NCBI GenBank assembly: GCA_919902745.1
Contig: CAKKRN010000047.1
Location: forward strand, 1 to 15,103
Source of the DNA: Syntrophaceae bacterium
GTDB lineage: Bacteria > Desulfobacterota > Syntrophia > Syntrophales > UBA5619
Length of the DNA: 15,103 nt
Direction: 5' to 3'
Shown: one piece after another, positions 7,183-14,060 of the stretch
Numbering within the stretch: the first letter of the stretch is position 1
Layout of the letters: every line of letters begins with the position of its first letter
The notes under the pieces: model-generated
The model's input: the letters and a program-made list of their open reading frames with translations, nothing else
Told to the model about the DNA's origin: nothing
Database searches by the model: none
Translations under genes and position numbers: made by a program

Positions 7183-7237
7183 AAGGGCGCCCTTTTAAAC
7201 GGGGACAGATTTCAAATCTGTCCCCGCGGGCGCCCTT
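7183..7237. repeat. Nested palindrome between TRAP binding-protein and permease genes
   Basis: The outer arms AAGGGCGCCC (7183-7192) and GGGCGCCCTT (7228-7237) are exact reverse complements. Inside them sits a second, nearly perfect palindrome, CGGGGACAGATTT (7200-7212) pairing with AAATCTGTCCCCG (7214-7226) around one base. GGGGACAG-bearing palindromes of this kind are typical REP-like elements of deltaproteobacterial genomes. In mRNA this structure would stabilise the upstream binding-protein message or attenuate transcription into the membrane subunits, matching the usual excess of binding protein. That role is inferred. Confidence 0.75.
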
Positions 7238-7244
7238 CCGGTGA

Positions 7245-8231
7245 TTACTTCGCATTCATGATGGCGTCGATCTCGGCCTTGCTGAACTGGGCGCTGAATT
7301 CGCTGTAGACCGGCCCCATGGCCTTCTTGAAGCTTTCGCGGTCCACATCGCGCGTCACAATGACCCCGCTTTTGGCCATCTCCTTCAGCTTCGCCTCTTC
7401 GGCGTCGCGGTTGAGCTTGCGCTGGAACTTGGCCACCTCCAGGCCGGTCTTCAGGAAGAGCTGCTGGTCCTCCTTGGGCATGGCGTCGAAGGTCTTCTTG
7501 CTCATCAGGAATGGAGACGGCGAGTACACATGCTTGGTGAGCGAGAAATACTTCTGGCCGGCATCCCACAGTTTTGCGCTGTAAAAGACGGCTATCGGGT
7601 TTTCCTGGCCGTCGATCACCTTCTGCTGCAGCGCCGTGAACACCTCCCCCCACGCCATGGGTGTGGGGTTCAGCCCGGCGGCCTTCCAGGCCGCCAGATG
7701 CACCTTGTTTTCCATGGTCCGGATTTTGAGCCCCTTGCCGTCCGCGACATTCTTCACCGGCCCCCTGGAGTTGGTCAGGTTGCGGAATCCGTTTTCCCAG
7801 AAGGCGAGGGCCTTGATGTTGGCCTTTTCAAAGTCGTCGAGCAGTTTTTGCCCGATCTTTCCGTCCAGCACCAGGTCAACATGTTTGAAATCCCGGAACA
7901 TGAAGGGGAAATCCAGGATGTTGATGGACGGGCTGAACCCCCCCAGAGGGCCGGTGGAGGTCACCAGCAGGTCGATCGCCCCCTGCTGGATCCCCTCGGT
8001 CATTTCCCGTTCACCCTTTCCCAACTGGTTGCTCGGATAGAGCTTGACCGTGATGCGCCCTTTTGTTCGCTCCTTGATCAGGTCGGCAAACCTCTGCGAC
8101 CCGACCATGTAGGGGTGGTCCATGTTCACGGCGGATGCCAGCTTCAGGGTGGCCTTGTATTCCGCCGCCGCCGTCCCTATCCAGGGAATTGCCATCAACG
8201 CTGCGAAAACCAACATGAAAACTCTTTTCAT
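7245..8231 (-). CDS. TRAP transporter periplasmic solute-binding protein (DctP family)
   Basis: A 328-residue DctP-type binding protein that captures the solute in the periplasm and delivers it to the two membrane subunits encoded downstream. A signal peptide covers about residues 1-23 (MKRVFMLVFAALM..., cut after TAAA). The mature part has the family patterns QRFADLIKERT, YPSNQLG, DFPFMF, and the stretch KIR171TMEN...MAWGEVFTALQQKVIDGQENP; the conserved Arg171 normally binds the substrate carboxylate. Two ATGs are available, at 8237 and 8231. GGAGG lies only 1 bp before the first but 7 bp before the second, so 8231 is chosen. The gene follows larA by 45 bp. Confidence 0.92.
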   Translation of the reverse strand: MKRVFMLVFAALMAIPWIGTAAAEYKATLKLASAVNMDHPYMVGSQRFADLIKERTKGRITVKLYPSNQLGKGEREMTEGIQQGAIDLLVTSTGPLGGFSPSINILDFPFMFRDFKHVDLVLDGKIGQKLLDDFEKANIKALAFWENGFRNLTNSRGPVKNVADGKGLKIRTMENKVHLAAWKAAGLNPTPMAWGEVFTALQQKVIDGQENPIAVFYSAKLWDAGQKYFSLTKHVYSPSPFLMSKKTFDAMPKEDQQLFLKTGLEVAKFQRKLNRDAEEAKLKEMAKSGVIVTRDVDRESFKKAMGPVYSEFSAQFSKAEIDAIMNAK

Positions 8232-8276
8232 TGCCATTCCTCCTTCGTGATTGAGTTAAGTAAAAAACTGCCCTTT

Positions 8277-9608
8277 TCACCCATTCCCGCTCCGGCCTTC
8301 TCCTGGATGGGGAGGGAGAATGACCGGCAGGGTGTTGGCCCCTTGCGGCATCAGCGTGATTCTCGGTTCTTTCGTCCCGCATTTCCTGTACGCTATCTCC
8401 AGCGCCTCCCCGATCGTCGCGACGGGAATCATGCCGGCCCTTCTCACGAGATCGGCGTTTTGCGGCAGGGTGACCATGATGAAAGAGGCCCTGTCGCTGC
8501 ACTCGACCTCCTTCCAGGCCACCCATCCCGGAATGGTAAAATCCGCCCGCAGCGCCCTTTCCATGTCCAGCCGGGAATCGTATTGGAACCACCGGGGAAA
8601 TTCCGGCGGCTCCCGAATGTCCAGGCACTCGCTGACGATGATCACCGCCCCGTCCGGCTTGACCGCATAACATGCGTTGTCCATGGTTTTGCCGGTCTGG
8701 TAGAGATTGATGTCTTTGGGGAACCCCCCTGCAGAGGCGATCACGATATCGGCCAGGCCCGGAATCGGAACGCTGTAGATCTCGTCCACCCGTTTCGTCC
8801 CTTCCAACCAGGCGGAGACCCAGTTTCCGGCAAAAATTCCGGCATAATCCTCTTCGGCATTCGGCACCACGTTGACGATAAAGTCCGGCTGAACCAATCC
8901 GGCAATCTCCATCATGTCTTCATGGCATTCGTTGCCTCTGGTTTTGCCGGATCGGGCGTTGGGGTTCGACCCGGAGCCCAGCTCGCGTCCCATGGCCCAG
9001 AGGTGATTCTGCTGGATGGTCTTGATGGAGCTGAAACCGGGGATGACGCTTTTCCTTCCCCCGCCGTACCCAACCATGTAATGGTAAATGATGCCGCCGG
9101 TCAGGATGATCCGGTCGGCCTCGGCGGCGACACGGTTAATCGCCACCTCCGTTCCCCGGCTCGTTTTGCCAAGGTAAACCATGTTTTTTAGCTCCCGCGC
9201 GTTGTGGTTCACCACATTTACCCGATCTGCAACTTCTCTGCCGCAGAGAAGCGCCATCTCCTCTTTCGTGTTTTGACGATGGCCTCCCACGACGACCAGG
9301 ATGTTGATGTTGCCATCCGGAACTCCGGCTTCCGAAATCGTGTCGAGAAGGGTAGGCAGGACGAGGTCCATGCGCTGCCAGCTTCGGGTGATATCGCTTA
9401 CGGCAATGGCCACTTTGTCCGTGGGGTGAAGCATCTCTTTCAGCGGCGGGGAATCGATGGGTTTTTCCAGCGCGGACTGGATGGCCCCGGGGATATCCGA
9501 AACAGCCGGGTAATCCTTCCCGACCACTTCAAAGTAAATCTGCCCGGCGGGAAGGGAAAATGTGACCTCGCCCCGGCCGTATTTAAGGCGGATTTCTCTC
9601 GTTTCCAA
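8277..9608 (-). CDS. larA: LarA-family nickel-dependent 2-hydroxy acid racemase
   Basis: A 443-residue LarA/DUF2088 homologue. LarA interconverts D- and L-lactate with a nickel-pincer nucleotide; relatives act on other 2-hydroxy acids. Key residues are in place: S71-D72-x-T74-R75, H110-R111 after VGG, H176, the pincer-carrying lysine K186 in GGGRKS, H202 in QQNH, and Q304/K307 in NLYQTGK. It is therefore probably catalytic. The cofactor needs LarB, LarC and LarE, none of which is in this window. Translation seems to begin at TTG 9608, 27 bp after the panB stop, with AAGGG upstream. The following TRAP system suggests that it acts on an imported hydroxy acid. The final residues (about 430-443) are Pro/Gly-rich and not family-like. 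Confidence 0.87.
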   Translation of the reverse strand: METREIRLKYGRGEVTFSLPAGQIYFEVVGKDYPAVSDIPGAIQSALEKPIDSPPLKEMLHPTDKVAIAVSDITRSWQRMDLVLPTLLDTISEAGVPDGNINILVVVGGHRQNTKEEMALLCGREVADRVNVVNHNARELKNMVYLGKTSRGTEVAINRVAAEADRIILTGGIIYHYMVGYGGGRKSVIPGFSSIKTIQQNHLWAMGRELGSGSNPNARSGKTRGNECHEDMMEIAGLVQPDFIVNVVPNAEEDYAGIFAGNWVSAWLEGTKRVDEIYSVPIPGLADIVIASAGGFPKDINLYQTGKTMDNACYAVKPDGAVIIVSECLDIREPPEFPRWFQYDSRLDMERALRADFTIPGWVAWKEVECSDRASFIMVTLPQNADLVRRAGMIPVATIGEALEIAYRKCGTKEPRITLMPQGANTLPVILPPHPGEGRSGNG

Positions 9609-9635
9609 TCTCTTGCCCTTTGCCCAGTGAGATGC

Positions 9636-10487
9636 TTACTTCAGTTTACTTTTAATTTCTTCAAGCACGGCGGGGTCGATCCCGTAACCATGTTCCGCTG
9701 CCGGATAGCCCTTGTTTTCCACATCCTTCCGGTATTCCTGCAGCGCATTTCGAATGATGTCGTTCAAATTGCAGTACTGTTTGACAAATTTCGCCTTATG
9801 ACCTTTAAAGAAGCCCAGCGCGTCATGTACGACCAGGACTTGACCGTCCGTATGGGGTCCCGCCCCGATGCCGATAATGGGGATCCCGGCGCGTTCTGTA
9901 ATGATCTGGCCGATTTCGGAAGGGATAGCCTCCAGAAGGATGCTGAAGGCGCCGGACTCTTCCAGGATTCTGGCGTCGTTGATCAGTTTGATGGCGCTGC
10001 TTGCGTCTCTTCCCCGGGCCTTGAACCCGCCGAGGGCCGATACGGATTGGGGCGTCAAGCCGATATGCCCCATGACGGAGATCCCGGCGCGGCTGATGGC
10101 CCGGATCCGCTCTGCCATCTCCTCACCGCCTTCCAGCTTGACGCCATCGACGCCGCTTTCCTGGAGGAAGCGGCCGGCATTGAGAACGGCCATTTCGTTT
10201 GAAGCCTGGTAGGACATGAAGGGCATGTCGCCGATGACGAAGCTGTTCGGCGCCGCGCGTTTGACCGCCGCCGAGTGCGGGATCATCAGCTCCATCGTGA
10301 CCGGGGTGGTGCCGGAAAAGCCGTATACGGTCATCCCCAGAGAATCTCCGCACAGGATAATATCGATGCCGATCTCCTCCTCGATATCGGCGATCGGAAA
10401 GTCATATGCGGTCAGCATCGTGATGGGCCTCCCCTGGGCCTTTTTTTCTCTCAGATAGGGGATTGTGACCCTGGTGCGTTGTGCCAT
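9636..10487 (-). CDS. panB: 3-methyl-2-oxobutanoate hydroxymethyltransferase
   Basis: A 283-residue PanB, the first step of pantothenate/CoA synthesis: it transfers a hydroxymethyl group from methylene-tetrahydrofolate to 2-oxoisovalerate, giving ketopantoate. Landmarks are MLTAYDFP (24-31), CGDSLGM with metal ligand D48, GDMPF with D87, VKLEGG with K117 and ligand E119, GHIGLTPQ with H141, LLEAIP with catalytic E186, and GIGAGP..DGQVLVVHD. The protein is slightly longer than the 264-residue E. coli enzyme because of its C-terminus. The ATG at 10487 has AAGGAGG 7-8 bp upstream. It is first in a cluster with larA, and no panC, panD or panE is nearby. About 280 bp upstream is free of genes, with no convincing promoter picked out. 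Confidence 0.95.
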   Translation of the reverse strand: MAQRTRVTIPYLREKKAQGRPITMLTAYDFPIADIEEEIGIDIILCGDSLGMTVYGFSGTTPVTMELMIPHSAAVKRAAPNSFVIGDMPFMSYQASNEMAVLNAGRFLQESGVDGVKLEGGEEMAERIRAISRAGISVMGHIGLTPQSVSALGGFKARGRDASSAIKLINDARILEESGAFSILLEAIPSEIGQIITERAGIPIIGIGAGPHTDGQVLVVHDALGFFKGHKAKFVKQYCNLNDIIRNALQEYRKDVENKGYPAAEHGYGIDPAVLEEIKSKLK

Positions 10488-10766
10488 CTCTTTCCTCCTT
10501 CTCGCTATGAACCGTCTCTTTGTCCGACCAGATGTATAAACCTGAGCTCCGCAGCCGGATCTTTAACCGGAAACCCGACGGCATAATACCATGCACTTCT
10601 GCTACGGGCCCATCGGCTTATGATGCAGAAGGTCTTGCTTCTCCGCGAGGGAGGATACGAGGGCAGGCCATGTGTGTCAAGGAGATTTTATCGGCCACAG
10701 GGCGTCAAATACATCCGTCCATCCACATGAATCAGTGGCCGCTAGGCAGTCAGCGGGAAGGTATGA

Positions 10767-10952
10767 TTAGGGTTTGGGGATATTCAGATCTCTGCATATT
10801 TTGAGGCAGAGAGCTTCATCAATTTCCCGATGCCTGGGTACGGTCGAAGCCTTTTTCGCCCGGCGGTTGACGTAAACAGTGTGATTGCCGCCTTCCCGCA
10901 GGAATGCACATCCATGCAACCGCAGGTGTTTGATGAATTCTTCCCTCTTCAT
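10767..10952 (-). CDS. hicA: HicA toxin (mRNA interferase)
   Basis: A 61-residue HicA-like double-stranded-RNA-binding-fold toxin that cleaves mRNA when free of HicB. The start, MKREEFIKHLRLHGCAFLREG, the catalytic histidine in GNH24TVYVN, and the STVPRH segment (about 36-41) all match the family, and the length is normal. Its ATG overlaps the HicB stop by four bases (ATGA at 10952-10949), giving antitoxin-first order and coupled translation. The pair appears intact. Confidence 0.88.
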   Translation of the reverse strand: MKREEFIKHLRLHGCAFLREGGNHTVYVNRRAKKASTVPRHREIDEALCLKICRDLNIPKP

Positions 10953-11173
10953 GCCGTCAGCACTGCAAAGGGTTCTTTAATCATTACCCTGTCATGGATT
11001 TCCTCTTCGGAGAGGTTCCGATTGGCCTCGATGGTCATCTCAACCGCTTCAAAGAGATTGGATCGCGCCTCTTCCAGGGTCCGACCCTGTGTATTTGCTC
11101 CGGGCAATTCTTCAACATAGGCGATGTAGCCTAAGGGGACCTTTTCAAAAACCGCTGTAAATTGTAATCGCAT
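10949..11173 (-). CDS. hicB: HicB antitoxin, short form
   Basis: A 74-residue HicB-like protein that would bind and block the HicA toxin encoded next to it. It shows the partial RNase-H-like fold pattern GYIAYVEELPGANTQGRTLEEARSNL (about 15-40) followed by a helix. There is no separate C-terminal DNA-binding domain, as in the compact single-domain HicB forms, so autoregulation may rely on another protein or on the complex. The ATG at 11173 has GGAGAG about 6 bp upstream. A likely promoter lies at 11235-11265. Confidence 0.88.
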   Translation of the reverse strand: MRLQFTAVFEKVPLGYIAYVEELPGANTQGRTLEEARSNLFEAVEMTIEANRNLSEEEIHDRVMIKEPFAVLTA

Positions 11174-11234
11174 ACTCTCTCCATTCTGTTTTTTTCAAAT
11201 TGCAACTCCTTACGGATTTCATTCATGCTATGAG

Positions 11235-11265
11235 ATTATATACAGCACCCCTGAACAATTCACAA
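11235..11265 (-). promoter_or_regulatory. Candidate promoter of hicBA
   Basis: On the minus strand a perfect -10 box TATAAT (11240-11235) is preceded after 19 bp by TTGTGA (11265-11260), four of six matches to the -35 consensus. The start of transcription would be near 11228, leaving a leader of about 55 nt before hicB. The spacer is longer than ideal. The promoter lies just before the point where the relic Cfa sequence begins on the other strand. Confidence 0.42.
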
Positions 11266-11274
11266 TACATGATG

Positions 11275-11620
11275 CTACGCAGAAGGGACGCTCTTTTTCT
11301 TTTGCATACCATCGGCAAAGAGCTTTCGACAACGACAACGGCGAATCCCTTCATGACAAAATATCTTTTTCCGGGAGGCAATATGCCGTCCATTGCACAG
11401 ATCGGCGCCGCCGTTGAAAAAAGCTTTGTCATGGAAGACTGGCACCTGATCGGCCCCGATTATGACAGGACGCTCATGGCCTGGTTTGAAAACTTCGACT
11501 CGGGCTGGGATCAATTGAAAGCGAAATATGGCGAGCGATTCTACCGCTTATGGAAATACTACCTGCATTTACTGCGCCGGATCCTTTCGCGCCCGGCATG
11601 TTCAACTTTGGCAAATCGTC
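11275..11620 (+). pseudogene. C-terminal relic of a cyclopropane-fatty-acyl-phospholipid synthase gene
   Basis: The plus strand encodes a Cfa/SAM-methyltransferase C-terminus: FLLHTIGKE, NPFMTKYLFPGG..PSIAQIGAAVEKSFVMEDWH, GPDYDRTLMAW, and FYRLWKYYL. Cfa enzymes methylenate unsaturated acyl chains of membrane phospholipids. The N-terminal two-thirds, including the SAM-binding site, is missing. An extra A at 11567 shifts the frame: after it the continuation YCAGSFRARHVQLWQIV is found one frame away. The homology ends near 11620, where antisense sequence of a PIN toxin begins. A shorter second copy with different lesions lies at 12733-12844. It is a non-functional remnant. Confidence 0.83.
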
Positions 11621-11857
11621 CTCGCCTGCATGAAGATCTCCGACTTCTTTCCACATCCCGGCTTCTTGTTGCTCATGGGGGGATAGGCTTATAACCCGAA
11701 GCCACTCAGGCCAGGGGTCTTTCATCTGGAGGGTGGCTTAAGCTTCGTTGAAAACGTGCTGGGGCAGGTAAAAACTGCCCGTTTGCCTGAGCAAGACCAG
11801 GCAATGGGCCTCGTAAAGATGGATGATAGGACCGGCATCGCAGACGACGGTTCTCAT
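11620..11857 (-). pseudogene. Broken PIN-domain toxin (vapC-like, DUF3368 type)
   Basis: The frame starts with ATG 11857 overlapping the antitoxin stop (ATGA) and reads as a PIN-domain nuclease: VVCD7AGPIIHL with the first catalytic Asp, then YLPQHVFNEA. A TAA at 11740-11738 stops it after 39 residues. The same frame then continues with recognisable family sequence (MKDPWPEWLRVISLSPHEQQ..., GDLHAGE) until about 11620, where it runs into reversed Cfa sequence. The C-terminal acidic residues of the active site are lost. A single CAA-to-TAA change would explain the stop. Two independent lesions make it a dead toxin. Confidence 0.8.
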
Positions 11858-12057
11858 TTGGCCGTATGAGCCTCTTTGATGGCCCAGGCGATGTCTTCCC
11901 GGGCGAAGCGCTCCATCAGGTCAACCCGGTTGCGGCGGACAAATTCCGACATGGCCGCCAGGACGACATCCGGCTCGGACATGAAAAAACCGGACTGGAC
12001 ATAATCATGGATGCGCTCGGCCAGATGGTCCGGCACGGTGATCGATAGCGTTTTCAC
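11854..12057 (-). CDS. Ribbon-helix-helix antitoxin, partner of the broken PIN toxin
   Basis: A 67-residue CopG/ParD-like protein. The N-terminal beta strand KTLSITVPDHLAERI and the following helix (about 28-43) form a ribbon-helix-helix DNA-binding fold. The acidic C-terminus would wrap the toxin. It starts with GTG at 12057, preceded 8 bp upstream by GGGAGGT. A perfect TATAAT (12090-12085) sits just upstream, although the -35 region is poor. Its stop overlaps the ATG of the PIN toxin gene by four bases, the usual toxin-antitoxin layout. The antitoxin appears intact while its toxin is not, so it may remain only as a DNA-binding protein. Confidence 0.75.
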   Translation of the reverse strand: MKTLSITVPDHLAERIHDYVQSGFFMSEPDVVLAAMSEFVRRNRVDLMERFAREDIAWAIKEAHTAK

Positions 12058-12110
12058 GAGCTGTTACCTCCCTTCTTCTAAAATATTATAGTAGCTTCCT
12101 TATCATTTTC

Positions 12111-12129
12111 CGCACCGCAGTGCGTTTTT
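12111..12129. terminator. Short hairpin after the Ros/MucR-like gene
   Basis: CGCAC (12111-12115) pairs with GTGCG (12120-12124) around a CGCA loop and is followed on the plus strand by five T (12125-12129). This is the direction opposite to the flanking genes. For the minus-strand regulator transcript there is a stem but no U tract. It may be a weak two-way barrier between the regulator and the antitoxin gene. Confidence 0.33.
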
Positions 12130-12631
12130 ATTCCCCCATCTGCCTTGCTTTTTTCGCTTCCCTTGCCGCAGCGAGATTATCTCCCAAGCCCCTATCCAGA
12201 GCCATCTGACGTCTCTTTGCAACATATTCCGTGGCTGCCAACGGCTGGTCCTTGGGGACATTGAACTGCTTTCTGTACTGACCAGGCTTCAAATCGTGGG
12301 CCGTTGCGATATGACGTTTCAGGGTTGTCATGCCCTTCTTTCCGCAAATCATGCAGGCCACCTGATCCGGCTTGAATGCCTCTTCGATGGTCAGGGCCGG
12401 CGCCGGCGGGATAACAGGCTTTTCCTCGGCAATTGCTGCGACAGTTCCCTGCGCTTTTCTACCCTGTTTCTTGGGTTCCTGGGCTGAGATTTCAATTTTA
12501 CCCTTTGCCAGTCCTTCCAGTGTCGCATAGACCATTTTGATTTCCTTCAACAGGCCGTCCGACGACATTTCGGTCATTGAAGCGTGGGCAATAACGATGT
12601 CCGCCGTTAATTCGAGTAGATCTGAAGCCAT
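12128..12631 (-). CDS. Ros/MucR-family zinc-finger transcription regulator
   Basis: A 167-residue homologue of the Ros/MucR regulators, DNA-binding proteins with a single Cys2His2 finger. The zinc site is C93-x2-C96-x10-H107-x4-H112, followed by the family-typical KPGQYRKQFNVPKDQP and AATEYVAKRRQMALDRGLG. The N-terminal helix region (1-50) resembles the oligomerisation part. A Pro/Ala-rich linker (about 52-80) is longer than in Ros. The spacing of ten between Cys and His is one more than in Ros itself. The ATG at 12631 has AGGAGG 9 bp upstream. Its target is unknown; members commonly repress their own gene and surface or transfer genes. Confidence 0.87.
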   Translation of the reverse strand: MASDLLELTADIVIAHASMTEMSSDGLLKEIKMVYATLEGLAKGKIEISAQEPKKQGRKAQGTVAAIAEEKPVIPPAPALTIEEAFKPDQVACMICGKKGMTTLKRHIATAHDLKPGQYRKQFNVPKDQPLAATEYVAKRRQMALDRGLGDNLAAAREAKKARQMGE

Positions 12632-12732
12632 GGTGTGTGTCCTCCTGATTTTTGGGGTAGTCTTTCATGTTTTCTGATTACTAAAGCTTTTTCCCGACAT
12701 AGGCAAGAAAAATTGTTTGCATTCGATGTGTC

Positions 12733-12844
12733 TCAATTGAAAGCGAAATACGGCGGGCGGTTCTACCGCACGTGGAAATACTACCTGCTTTACTGCGCCG
12801 GCTCCTTTCGCGCCCGGCATGTTCAACTTTGGTAAATCGTCTTC
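12733..12844 (+). pseudogene. Second, shorter relic of a Cfa-type gene
   Basis: The plus strand again encodes the end of a Cfa-type protein: QLKAKYGGRFYRTWKYYLLYCAG followed by SFRARHVQLW, then a TAA where the first relic has CAA. It aligns over its full length with 11511-11623, with about nine substitutions and one single-base gap. Unlike the first copy, its frame is correct across the YYLLYCAG segment. Everything before the Gln-Leu-Lys stretch is missing. It is a non-functional fragment and forms a 1.2-kb direct repeat with the first relic. Confidence 0.8.
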
Positions 12845-12922
12845 TCAAAGCATGGCGTCCCCAGTCGACCTCGACCTCACAAGTCAACAGCCCCAACTGA
12901 AATAAAGAATGCCGAATACTAT

Positions 12923-12951
12923 TTGAAATATTGCCCAGAATTGAATATAAA
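12923..12951 (+). promoter_or_regulatory. Sigma70 promoter of the transporter-dinB unit
   Basis: TTGAAA (12923-12928) and TATAAA (12946-12951) are separated by exactly 17 bp, each five of six matches to consensus. The start of transcription is expected near 12958, giving a leader of about 38 nt before the TTG start at 12996. The surrounding DNA is AT-rich. No LexA-type operator was recognised next to it, although dinB lies downstream. Confidence 0.65.
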
Positions 12952-12995
12952 TGACCCGATAGGAAGAGAGTCGATAAATTAGAAAGCCCAATAAA

Positions 12996-14045
12996 TTGAA
13001 TAAACAACCCCTGATATACATCTTTATTTCGGCTGCCCTGTTTGGAATCAGCCCGCCTCTTGCCAAGCTGCTTGTGAAGAACATCCCCCCGGTTGCCTTG
13101 GCTGGATTTCTCTATTTCGGTGCTTTTGCCGGGCTTTCTCTATATTCGATCATGAGGAGGATCGTTTCTACTGAAAACATAAGAAGCGCCAACCTAAAAA
13201 AGGGAGATTTCCCTTGGCTGTTTGGCGCCGTAATTTCCGGGGGGATTATCGCTCCAATATGTCTGATGTTCGGATTAAGCCAGATTTCCGGTTTTACCAC
13301 ATCATTGCTGCTGAATCTGGAGGGGATTTTTACCGCTGTTGTTGCCGTTATCTTTTTCAAGGAGAAGGCGGGAAAGAGATTGTGGCTGGCGTTGATGTGT
13401 ATGACCGCGGCGGGGGTGTTCTTAACGTGGGATTCAAGCCAGGGTAAGTTTAACTTCCTCGGCCCCTTATTGGTTACCCTTTCCATGATATGCTGGGGCA
13501 TAGATAATAACCTGACCCGAAACATCTCAACACGAAATCCAATACAGATCACCTGTATTAAGGGATTTGTATCGGGTTTGGTATCGATCTCTCTGGCATA
13601 TACTCTCGGGATGGCCATTAAATGGGATTTAACCATTTTTTATGCTCTGTTACTGGGCTCTTTCAGCTATGGTATCAGCCTTGTGTTTTTCATAAAAGCT
13701 CTCGAAGGGTTAGGTTCTTTCAGAGCAGGTATATTTTTCAGTCTTGCCCCTTTTATAGGTGCCGTCACATCCCTCATATTGCTTCAAGAGTGGATCGGTT
13801 GGGTAATGTTCCCGGCGATGATGCTTACTGTCGCTGGTTTCTGGTTTATAAGCACTGAAAATCATTTGCACCCGCACTTACATCAAGAGGCGGATCATAC
13901 GCATTTGCACAATCACAAGGATATGCATCATATTCACGAACACGCAGAGTTCGCCCAGGAGCCGCATGTTCACGAACACAAGCACCTTGAAGAAAATCAT
14001 GTTCATCCCCACTGGCCAGACACACATCACAGGCACGTACATTAA
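12996..14045 (+). CDS. DMT/EamA-family transporter with histidine-rich tail
   Basis: A 349-residue drug/metabolite-transporter superfamily protein. About ten membrane helices form two EamA repeats (about 5-140 and 150-285). The glutamate-containing LLLNLEGIFTAVVAVIFFKEK (about 105-125) and its second-half counterpart FFSLAPFIGAVTSLILLQE are typical. From about residue 288 a soluble tail of 62 residues carries 23 histidines in H-x-H patterns, suggesting binding of Ni, Zn, Co or Cu. The tail could sense, buffer or select metal ions. The start is TTG with no strong ribosome site, needed because the first helix begins at residue 5. The substrate is unknown; metal export or metal-linked transport is an inference. 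Confidence 0.85.
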   Translation: MNKQPLIYIFISAALFGISPPLAKLLVKNIPPVALAGFLYFGAFAGLSLYSIMRRIVSTENIRSANLKKGDFPWLFGAVISGGIIAPICLMFGLSQISGFTTSLLLNLEGIFTAVVAVIFFKEKAGKRLWLALMCMTAAGVFLTWDSSQGKFNFLGPLLVTLSMICWGIDNNLTRNISTRNPIQITCIKGFVSGLVSISLAYTLGMAIKWDLTIFYALLLGSFSYGISLVFFIKALEGLGSFRAGIFFSLAPFIGAVTSLILLQEWIGWVMFPAMMLTVAGFWFISTENHLHPHLHQEADHTHLHNHKDMHHIHEHAEFAQEPHVHEHKHLEENHVHPHWPDTHHRHVH

Positions 14046-14060
14046 CCATTGAGCCAGTCC

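Noticed and set aside
7530..9191. A 553-codon open frame on the plus strand
   Set aside because: It lies opposite the TRAP binding-protein and larA genes, whose products have clear family motifs. Its composition (Arg, His, Gly, Pro rich, no recognisable motif) is that of an antisense shadow.
10520..10804. A 94-codon plus-strand frame in the panB-hicA spacer
   Set aside because: No ribosome site at its start, no recognisable domain, and it runs into the 3' end of hicA on the other strand. Probably non-coding.
11738..11740. Possible recoding or readthrough of the TAA in the PIN toxin frame
   Set aside because: No stimulatory structure or programmed context was recognised, and the gene is also truncated downstream, so simple decay explains it better.
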